Shown here: positions 1 through 4,707 of the stretch, piece by piece | Position numbering within the stretch: position 1 is the first letter of the stretch | Layout: each line of letters opens with the position of its first letter | Assembly (NCBI GenBank): GCA_031286245.1 | Contig: JAITUO010000085.1 | Location: 1-5,716 of the forward strand | Origin: Coriobacteriales bacterium | GTDB lineage: Bacteria > Actinomycetota > Coriobacteriia > Coriobacteriales > UBA8131 | Direction of reading: 5' to 3' | DNA length: 5,716 nt | Notes under the pieces: model-generated | What the model was told of the DNA's origin: nothing | Databases searched by the model: none | The model's input: only the letters and a program-made list of their open reading frames with translations | Position numbers and translations under genes: made by a program

Positions 1-57
1 ATCCTGGCGGGAGTCTTAGGTGTGACAGCCCTGATCAAACGGCGAGAGGAGCGATGA
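1..57 (+). CDS. 3' end of an upstream gene, probably a membrane subunit of the same complex (partial)
   Basis: An open frame enters from the left edge in frame 1 and stops at TGA 55-57. Only 18 residues are visible: a hydrophobic stretch (ILAGVLGVTALI) followed by a basic and charged end (KRREER). This is the look of a last transmembrane helix with a positively charged cytoplasmic tail. NuoJ, MnhB/MrpB-like and some NuoL/M-type subunits can end this way, and any of them would be a sensible neighbour for the NuoK/MnhC-like gene that begins one base after this stop. The short tail does not allow a choice between them. The close spacing suggests translational coupling within one operon. Confidence 0.6.
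   Translation: MLAGVLGVTALIKRREER
46..51 (+). promoter_or_regulatory. Shine-Dalgarno site of the NuoK-like gene
   Basis: GAGGAG lies 7 bases before ATG 59, within the last codons of the upstream gene. It supports the ATG at 59 rather than the out-of-frame ATG at 54. Confidence 0.7.
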
Positions 58-58
58 C

Positions 59-379
59 ATGCCAGAAACACTGTGCTTCATCATCACCTTCGTTCTGACA
101 GCAACCATCGGCATCTACAGTCTGATTGCCACACATAACCTGATCCGTGTCCTGATCGCCATGGAAATCATCAATAAGGCAGCAGTGCTGCTTTTAGTCA
201 TAGCTGGAGCGATCAACAGCCAGCTGGCTGTAGCTGAGAGCCTGATTGTCGCCATGATAATCGTCGAAGTTGTGGTCACTGCAATTGGAGCGGTCTTATG
301 TATAGCCATCTATTCACGTACCGGATCGTTGGATATCGGGTGGTTGATAAGAAGCAAGGAGGACGGCAATGTTAACTGA
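59..379 (+). CDS. NuoK/MnhC-like membrane subunit of a group 4 [NiFe] hydrogenase complex
   Basis: This 106-residue, very hydrophobic protein has three predicted transmembrane helices (about 5-23, 28-50 and 58-85), the size and topology of NuoK (complex I) and MnhC/MrpC subunits. Two membrane-embedded glutamates are visible: Glu36 in LIAMEIINKA and Glu70 in AMIIVEVVVTAIG. Their positions closely match the two functional glutamates of NuoK (Glu36 and Glu72 in E. coli), which belong to the proton path. The second glutamate favours NuoK over a typical MrpC-type subunit. The gene starts one base after the upstream stop and overlaps the NuoA-like gene by 11 bases, so it is part of the operon. Its inferred role is ion translocation next to the NuoH/NuoA-like module. 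The family is well supported; the transported ion (H+ or Na+) cannot be told from the sequence. Confidence 0.88.
   Translation: MPETLCFIITFVLTATIGIYSLIATHNLIRVLIAMEIINKAAVLLLVIAGAINSQLAVAESLIVAMIIVEVVVTAIGAVLCIAIYSRTGSLDIGWLIRSKEDGNVN
356..363 (+). promoter_or_regulatory. Shine-Dalgarno site of the NuoA-like gene
   Basis: AAGGAGGA is a near-perfect match to the anti-Shine-Dalgarno complement, 5 bases before ATG 369. It lies inside the end of the NuoK-like gene and explains how the overlapping gene can be translated efficiently. Confidence 0.8.
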
Positions 380-695
380 ATGGTTACTGACGCCACCAGC
401 TGTGTTTATAATCCTGCTGGCGACCATCACGATATTTGCCATACTGGCCAGAACGCTGGCGATTCAAGGTGAACCAAACCCCGGCAAGAACGAGCCTTAT
501 GCCTGTGGGCAGGATGTACCGACCGGTAAGATCCAACCTAACTACGATGACTTCTTCCAATTCGCATTCCTGTTTACGATCCTCGAAGTCGTGGCTCTGA
601 TGCTCGGTACTGTAACAGGCAATGCTGCCTGGTTCGCGGTAATGGTTTTATCCATCATAGTTTTAGCTCTTTTTGTTTTGCTGAGAAGGGATTAG
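369..695 (+). CDS. NuoA-like (complex I subunit 3/ND3 type) membrane subunit
   Basis: The protein has 108 residues with three predicted helices (about 10-32, 62-83 and 86-105), as in NuoA/ND3. The first loop carries the family signature NEPYACGQDVPTG, with Cys46 at the position of the conserved loop cysteine of NuoA/ND3. The second helix has the NuoA-like run FQFAFLFTILEVVALML, with Glu73 at the place of the conserved membrane acid (the FDVE region of NuoA). In complex I this subunit sits beside NuoH and NuoD, and its loop reaches the quinone site. Here it probably packs between the NuoH-like anchor and the hydrogenase module. It overlaps the preceding gene by 11 bases and ends one base before the GTG of the NuoB-like gene. 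A clear NuoA homologue is not part of the minimal six-subunit Ech hydrogenase. Confidence 0.9.
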   Translation: MLTEWLLTPPAVFIILLATITIFAILARTLAIQGEPNPGKNEPYACGQDVPTGKIQPNYDDFFQFAFLFTILEVVALMLGTVTGNAAWFAVMVLSIIVLALFVLLRRD

Positions 696-696
696 T

Positions 697-1131
697 GTGA
701 AGCTCATCGATAACATTTTAACCTGGTCAAGAGTCAAGTCCCCCTGGGTCATTCACTTCAATACCGGTGCCTGCAATGCCTGCGACATCGAAATCCTGGC
801 AGCCCTGGCTCCCCGCTTTGATCTGGAGCGATTCGGTATTGTCCAGAAAGGCACGCCGCGACAGGCTGATGTCATGTTATGCACCGGCCCTGTGACCTTG
901 CAGACTGTCGATCGCCTGCAACGTATCTATGATCAAATGCCCGAGCCGCGGTTCGTGGTGGCCATCGGTGCCTGCGCCTGTTCCGGCGGCGTCAACCGGG
1001 GCTGCTATAACGTCAAAGGCGGCATCGATGCGGTGCTGCCGGTATCTGCCTATATCCCTGGTTGCCCCGCCAGCCCAGCCGCCATCATCGATGGTGTCGC
1101 CAAGCTGCTAGGCTCACTGAAGGAAAGCTGA
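697..1131 (+). CDS. Hydrogenase small subunit, NuoB-like, carrying the proximal [4Fe-4S] cluster
   Basis: This 144-residue soluble protein belongs to the NuoB/EchC/HycG/MbhJ family. Cluster ligands are visible: CNACDIE (Cys26, Cys29), the GACACSGG motif (Cys93, next to Cys95) and PGCPASP (Cys123). CxxCDIE with GxCACSGG is the pattern of group 4 hydrogenases; respiratory NuoB has adjacent cysteines at the first site. The protein hands electrons from the NuoI-like ferredoxin subunit to the Ni-Fe site. The start is GTG 697, one base after the previous stop, with AAGGG at 686-690 as a ribosome site. No in-frame ATG lies near it, and starting here keeps the amphipathic N-terminus (LIDNILTWSRVKSPW) usual for the family. 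The CxxC spacer residues are Asn-Ala where Thr-Gly is common. Confidence 0.93.
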   Translation: MKLIDNILTWSRVKSPWVIHFNTGACNACDIEILAALAPRFDLERFGIVQKGTPRQADVMLCTGPVTLQTVDRLQRIYDQMPEPRFVVAIGACACSGGVNRGCYNVKGGIDAVLPVSAYIPGCPASPAAIIDGVAKLLGSLKES

Positions 1132-1137
1132 GGTATT

Positions 1138-1650
1138 ATGCTGATAAATGAAGAAGAAATCGCCGAAACCCTGGCTAAACGTTTCCCTCAGGTCACCGTC
1201 CGTGTTCAGCGCGAACGGCGGATCTGGCTGGACTCACCCCGCAAGGGTTTTATCGATGTACTGACCTGCCTGCACGATGAGCTGGGTTTCGTCCAGCTCT
1301 GTACAGTCACCGGATTGGATTCCGGCGACAAGTTCGAACTGATTTACCACCTGGCTCAGGACTCCGGAATCGTCATGAATGCCCGCGTCAGTGTTCCGCG
1401 CAACAACCCGGTCTTCGACACAGCCACCAACATCTACAAGGGCGGGATTCTTTATGAATTGGAGCCACGCAATCTTTTAGGACTGAAGATCAATGGGTTA
1501 CCTGAAGACATCCGTTATCCCCTACCTGATAATTGGCCACGGGGAGAATACCCTCTGCGCAAGGATTGGGTCGCGCCCACCAACGCAAGTGATGATGGAG
1601 CAGAAGCTGATGACTCAGATGATGACAACCCAACAGAAGCAGAGGAGTAA
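1138..1650 (+). CDS. NuoC-like (30 kDa subunit type) hydrogenase subunit with acidic C-terminal tail
   Basis: The protein has 170 residues. The core (about 1-144) matches the NuoC/EchD/MbhK family: a mixed alpha/beta N-terminal part, the region FELIYHL (66-72), YELEPRNLLGLKI (106-118), and the C-terminal signature LPDNW...EYPLRKDW (129-144) that marks the 30 kDa complex I subunit. It binds no cofactor and scaffolds the NuoB- and NuoD-like subunits. After residue 144 comes a low-complexity tail rich in Asp and Glu (11 acidic residues among 152-170), ending in EE. The final codons GCAGAGGAG also form the ribosome site of the next gene. The gene starts at ATG 1138, six bases after the previous stop, with only a weak site (GAGGT 1130-1134), so coupled translation is likely. 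Confidence 0.9.
   Translation: MLINEEEIAETLAKRFPQVTVRVQRERRIWLDSPRKGFIDVLTCLHDELGFVQLCTVTGLDSGDKFELIYHLAQDSGIVMNARVSVPRNNPVFDTATNIYKGGILYELEPRNLLGLKINGLPEDIRYPLPDNWPRGEYPLRKDWVAPTNASDDGAEADDSDDDNPTEAEE
1641..1647 (+). promoter_or_regulatory. Shine-Dalgarno site of the large-subunit gene, embedded in the NuoC-like tail
   Basis: AGAGGAG lies 6 bases before ATG 1654 and overlaps the last coding codons of the NuoC-like gene (encoding Glu-Glu). It supports the ATG at 1654 as the true start. Confidence 0.75.
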
Positions 1651-1653
1651 GAC

Positions 1654-2874
1654 ATGGCAAAAGTAGAAATCCCCATCGGTCCGCAGCATCCGGCACTCAA
1701 AGAGCCGGAAAACTTCGTGTTGTCTCTAGACGGTGAACGCATAGTTGGTGCGGCGGTTAACCTTGGTTATAACCATCGCGGCGTTGAGAAAGGTTGCGAA
1801 GGACGTAATTATACCCAGTGCCTCTATTTGATCGAACGGGTCTGTGGTATCTGCTCGCACTCACATTCAACGTCCTTCTCCAAAGCAGTCGAAGAGCTGG
1901 CTGGTATCGAAGTGCCTCGCCGCGCCCATTGGATCCGCTCATTGGTCGGTGAGCTGGAACGGCTGCACAGCCATATGCTTTGGCTGGGAGTAGCCGGGCA
2001 TGAACTGGGTTTTGATACCTTGTTCATGTTAAGTTGGCGTGACCGCGAACTGGTCTTAGATCTGCTGGCCAAAATCACCGGCAACCGAGTGAATTATGGC
2101 GCTAATAAACTGGGGGGCGTCCGCTCAGACATCGACGATAAGGTGACCGAAGAGATCCGTGTTGTTATCAAGAAGTTCTCGGAAGCTGTTAAGTATTACA
2201 TCGAGGTTGTAACAACCGAACCAACCTTGGCTGCCCGGATGCTGGGAGTCGGTAAACTCAGTCATGAGGATGCCGTCACTTTCGGAGCTGCCGGACCAGT
2301 AGCACGGGCTGCCAATGTCGACCGTGATGTTCGTCGTGATGACCCATACGCTGCGTACGATGAAATTCCCTTTGATGTCATCACCGATGACCATGCCGAT
2401 GTCTTCGGCCGCGCGATAGTCCGCGCCAAGGAGATGGCGGTCAGCTGTGAGATTATTCTATACATCATCGATAACATCCCAGACGGAGAGTTGATCACCA
2501 AGATACCGCGCAAGATCCCGGAAGGCGAAGTCTTCAGCCGTTACGAGGCACCGCGTGGTGAGGATGTCCATTTCATTAAGTCCAACGGTAGCGACAAGCC
2601 GGAGCGGGTCAAAGTACGTGCCCCAACTTCAGCCAATGCTGCTTCCATCGCTTTGATGTTGCAGGACAACTACCTGGCTGACGCACCGATCATCATTGCG
2701 GCCATTGATCCCTGCTTCTCCTGCACTGACCGGTCGATAGCCTTGATCGATCATTCCAGTGGCCGCGAAGGTATGCTGGATTGGCGGGCATTACGCCAGT
2801 ATTCGGTCGATTGGTATAAAAACCAGGGGATCAGTTTCGACGATCTGAGCAAGTCTTTGAGTAAAAGGATGTAG
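1654..2874 (+). CDS. Group 4 [NiFe] hydrogenase catalytic large subunit (NuoD/EchE/MbhL-like)
   Basis: This 406-residue protein begins with IPIGPQHPALKEPE (6-19), the N-terminal signature of group 4 large subunits. The L1 motif ERVCGICSHSH (61-71) supplies Cys64 and Cys67, and the L2 motif DPCFSCTDR (352-360) supplies Cys354 and Cys357. All four Ni-Fe ligands are therefore present, which separates it from NuoD of complex I and from MBS/Mbx-type relatives that have lost ligands. It should reduce protons to H2 or oxidise H2 on the cytoplasmic face. After Arg360 there is a 46-residue extension; HycE of E. coli is cleaved after the Arg of the same motif, so cleavage here is expected between Arg360 and Ser361. 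A HycI-type protease gene lies at the end of the operon. The gene starts three bases after the NuoC-like stop and ends two bases before the NuoH-like GTG. Confidence 0.95.
   Translation: MAKVEIPIGPQHPALKEPENFVLSLDGERIVGAAVNLGYNHRGVEKGCEGRNYTQCLYLIERVCGICSHSHSTSFSKAVEELAGIEVPRRAHWIRSLVGELERLHSHMLWLGVAGHELGFDTLFMLSWRDRELVLDLLAKITGNRVNYGANKLGGVRSDIDDKVTEEIRVVIKKFSEAVKYYIEVVTTEPTLAARMLGVGKLSHEDAVTFGAAGPVARAANVDRDVRRDDPYAAYDEIPFDVITDDHADVFGRAIVRAKEMAVSCEIILYIIDNIPDGELITKIPRKIPEGEVFSRYEAPRGEDVHFIKSNGSDKPERVKVRAPTSANAASIALMLQDNYLADAPIIIAAIDPCFSCTDRSIALIDHSSGREGMLDWRALRQYSVDWYKNQGISFDDLSKSLSKRM
2863..2869 (+). promoter_or_regulatory. Shine-Dalgarno site deciding the GTG start of the NuoH-like gene
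   Basis: AAAAGGA lies 7 bases before GTG 2877 and inside the last codons of the large-subunit gene. It supports the non-ATG start. Confidence 0.6.
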
Positions 2875-2876
2875 AA

Positions 2877-3806
2877 GTGGCTATAGTGCAGATACTCTTG
2901 TTCCCCGGCCTGCTGTTTTTGGCCTTGTACGCGACGCTTCTGGAGTTTTTCGACCGTAAGGTCTACGCCCGGCTGCAGAACCGCAAAGGGCCGCCCTGGT
3001 ACCAGCCGATCGCCGACTTCATAAAGCTGTTGGGCAAAGAGACCATCATCCCGGACGATGCCAACCGGGCTTTGTTCCTGGCTCTGCCGGTAATCGCCCT
3101 GACTGCCGTGTCAACCGCTTTTCTGTCTGTCCCGATCTGGGGCACCGAAGCAGTAATGTCGTTTCCAGGCGACATGATCGTCGTTTTAGTACTGCTGACA
3201 TTAATACCTTTATGTTTCTTTGCCGCCGGCTGGAACTCCTCTTCGATGTTTTCGACGATCGGTGCTCAGCGCATTCTGACACAGTTGTTCGCCTACGAGG
3301 TGCCGCTGTTGATGGCGATCATGGGGCCGGCTTTGATGACCGGCAGTTGGTCACTTTCTGAGATCGCAGCATTTTATGCTGCCAATCCCCTATTGGCACT
3401 GCTGAACATCCCCGGTTTTGTAGTGGGTATCCTGGCTGCCCAAGGCAAGTTGGAACGCGTGCCGTTTGATACACCGGAGGCTGAAACCGAGATTGTCGCC
3501 GGTGCCTTGACCGAATACAGCGGGCGTCCATATGCCTTGTTCCATCTGGCAGTCGATATGGAGCTGGTCGTTTTACCGGCAATCTTCGCAGCCGTTTTTA
3601 TCCCCATATTTGTACCTAATCCGATCTTAGGTTTCGGCTTGTTTATTTTAAAGACCTTGGTCATCTTGTTCATACTGACTGCTATCCGGGCTTCCATGGC
3701 TCGTGTGCGCGTCGAACAGATGGTGCGCTTCTGCTGGACAATTCTGATGCCTTTGGCTTTGGTGCATCTCCTGATAAACCTGATTGCTAAGGGGTTGATC
3801 GCATGA
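2877..3806 (+). CDS. NuoH-like (EchB/HycD/MbhM-type) membrane anchor subunit
   Basis: The protein has 309 residues and about eight transmembrane helices. Family signatures are clear: FFDRKVYARLQNRKGP (24-39) and QPIADFIKLLGKE (43-55) after helix 1, FAYEVPLL (138-145), and the long conserved loop ERVPFDTPEAETEIVAG (193-209) followed by TEYSG (212-216). The acidic residues of this loop and helix belong to the E-channel linking the redox module to the membrane arm in complex I and Mbh. NuoH-type subunits dock the NuoB/D-like catalytic module to the membrane. The start is GTG 2877, two bases after the large-subunit stop. The end overlaps the next gene through an ATGA junction, so translation is probably coupled. 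Length is as usual for Ech/Hyc-type anchors. Confidence 0.93.
   Translation: MAIVQILLFPGLLFLALYATLLEFFDRKVYARLQNRKGPPWYQPIADFIKLLGKETIIPDDANRALFLALPVIALTAVSTAFLSVPIWGTEAVMSFPGDMIVVLVLLTLIPLCFFAAGWNSSSMFSTIGAQRILTQLFAYEVPLLMAIMGPALMTGSWSLSEIAAFYAANPLLALLNIPGFVVGILAAQGKLERVPFDTPEAETEIVAGALTEYSGRPYALFHLAVDMELVVLPAIFAAVFIPIFVPNPILGFGLFILKTLVILFILTAIRASMARVRVEQMVRFCWTILMPLALVHLLINLIAKGLIA
3789..3794 (+). promoter_or_regulatory. Shine-Dalgarno site of the NuoI-like gene
   Basis: AAGGGG lies 8 bases before ATG 3803, within the NuoH-like coding region, and supports the start that overlaps the previous stop in ATGA. Confidence 0.55.
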
Positions 3807-4147
3807 AACAACCTGGAAAAGTATTGCCTCTGGCTTTAAAGCTGTTTGTCTCGAAACCTGCGACAGTCTCATATCCCGCTGGAGACAAACAATTCCCAGA
3901 CATCCGCGGCAAGATCATTTTCGATATTGACCTCTGTATCGGCTGCATGGCCTGTGTACGGGACTGTCCGACTGGTGCCATTGAGATCACTAAAATTGCT
4001 GACAAGCGGTACAAGGCAGTCATGCACCTTGACCGCTGCGTCTTCTGCGGCCAATGCGTCGATGTCTGTCCGAGGGACGCTCTGCAATACACAGCGGAGT
4101 TCGAGCTGGCTGGTTTTGACCGCAATAAAATGACTTTTGAGATGTAA
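3803..4147 (+). CDS. NuoI-like 2x[4Fe-4S] ferredoxin subunit of the hydrogenase
   Basis: The protein has 114 residues with two complete CxxCxxCxxxCP motifs: Cys45, 48, 51, 55 (CIGCMACVRDCP) and Cys79, 82, 85, 89 (CVFCGQCVDVCP). The arrangement is that of NuoI, EchF and MbhN. The N-terminal 40 residues, without cysteines, probably form the extension that packs on the NuoB- and NuoH-like subunits. The two clusters carry electrons between a soluble donor and the proximal cluster of the small subunit. No NADH-binding (NuoE/F/G) gene is visible in the window, so reduced ferredoxin is the likeliest donor; that is inference. The gene overlaps the NuoH-like gene by four bases (ATGA) and closes the run of structural genes. 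Confidence 0.93.
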   Translation: MKQPGKVLPLALKLFVSKPATVSYPAGDKQFPDIRGKIIFDIDLCIGCMACVRDCPTGAIEITKIADKRYKAVMHLDRCVFCGQCVDVCPRDALQYTAEFELAGFDRNKMTFEM

Positions 4148-4167
4148 GTTTTCGTTAGCGCTAGAGC

Positions 4168-4174
4168 AAGAGGT
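4168..4174 (+). promoter_or_regulatory. Probable Shine-Dalgarno site of the maturation protease gene
   Basis: AAGAGGT lies 9 bases before GTG 4184 and 12 bases before the next codon TTG 4187. The spacing favours GTG over TTG but is longer than at the other genes of this operon. Confidence 0.45.
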
Positions 4175-4183
4175 CGAATTATT

Positions 4184-4672
4184 GTGTTGACAATCAAAGA
4201 GTTACTGACAACCGCCATAGCAGACCACCAAGCTGTGGCGGTTTTAGGTTGCGGATCACCTTTGCGAGGTGACGACGCAGCCGGATCACAGGTTGCCGAA
4301 CGCCTGGCTGATTTGGGTTCTGGTAGCGACCGCCGATTCGCCGCTTTCTTCGGCGATGTCGCACCGGAAAACCTGACTGGTGAAATCAAACGCTTTGCTC
4401 CACAACTGCTGTTGGTCATCGACATCGCCGATATGGGTCTCGAGCCCGGCCAGTTTCAAATTATTGATATGGATAAGATCGGCGGTGTTTCCTTCTCGAC
4501 GCACAAACTGCCACTGCCAATCATCTTGGACTACTTGCAGAAAGAGACCGGCTGCCGGATCGTGATACTGGGGATCCAGGCAGCCAGCCTGGAGTTTCTC
4601 GCTGAGATGACGCCTGCGGTTGCGCAAACGGTTGACGAGATCGTATTGGCACTACGCGAGCTACTGGGTTGA
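4184..4672 (+). CDS. hycI: HycI-type [NiFe] hydrogenase maturation endopeptidase
   Basis: This 162-residue protein belongs to the HyaD/HybD/HycI family (M52), which removes the C-terminal extension of the large subunit after nickel insertion. Visible signatures are LGCGSPLRGDDAAG (21-34), VIDIADMGLEPG (78-89), STHKLPL (105-111) and LGIQ (129-132). The residues expected to contact nickel, by comparison with HybD (Glu16, Asp62, His93) and HycI, are Asp31, Asp80 and His107. The pattern GIQ plus STHKLPL is closest to the HycI branch, which serves group 4 hydrogenases. The partner is evidently the large subunit encoded at 1654-2874, which has a matching extension. The gene follows the structural genes after a 36-base gap, in the same direction, and is probably co-transcribed. 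The GTG start is the best choice; TTG at 4187 would shorten the protein by one residue. Confidence 0.92.
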   Translation: MLTIKELLTTAIADHQAVAVLGCGSPLRGDDAAGSQVAERLADLGSGSDRRFAAFFGDVAPENLTGEIKRFAPQLLLVIDIADMGLEPGQFQIIDMDKIGGVSFSTHKLPLPIILDYLQKETGCRIVILGIQAASLEFLAEMTPAVAQTVDEIVLALRELLG

Positions 4673-4707
4673 AGCAGCCAAGGCGGGAAGCGGTTTTCTC
4701 CACATAC
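4673..4707. other. Short convergent intergenic spacer
   Basis: Thirty-five bases separate the stop of the protease gene (TGA 4670-4672) from the stop of the - strand gene (TAA, 4708-4710 on the + strand). I see no stem-loop plus T-run on either strand, so transcription of either gene probably ends inside the other gene or in a Rho-dependent manner. Confidence 0.5.

Noticed and set aside
1654..2874. Annotation as respiratory complex I NuoD
   Set aside because: Both CxxC pairs that bind the Ni-Fe centre (Cys64/67 and Cys354/357) are present, and a processing extension with its protease exists; NuoD lacks these.
3374..3811. Long antisense open frame of 145 codons opposite the NuoH-like gene
   Set aside because: It mirrors the strongly conserved NuoH coding frame, has no ribosome site or recognisable family, and its composition is that of a shadow frame.
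4156..4163. Palindrome TAGCGCTA in the gap before the protease gene
   Set aside because: Only 8 bases, no loop or T-run and no second copy in the window; likely chance.
4187..4192. TTGACA, a perfect -35 box, at the start of the protease gene
   Set aside because: It lies in the first codons of the gene and no TATAAT-like -10 follows at about 17 bases, so an internal promoter is not supported.
4240..4285. Possible mobile element, CRISPR or other repeat structure around the operon end
   Set aside because: I saw no direct or inverted repeats beyond a few bases, no transposase and no repeat-spacer pattern anywhere in the window.
3787..4425. Antisense open frame of 212 codons opposite the ferredoxin subunit and protease genes
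   Set aside because: It spans two well-supported + strand genes and their gap, with no family motifs in its translation; a shadow frame.
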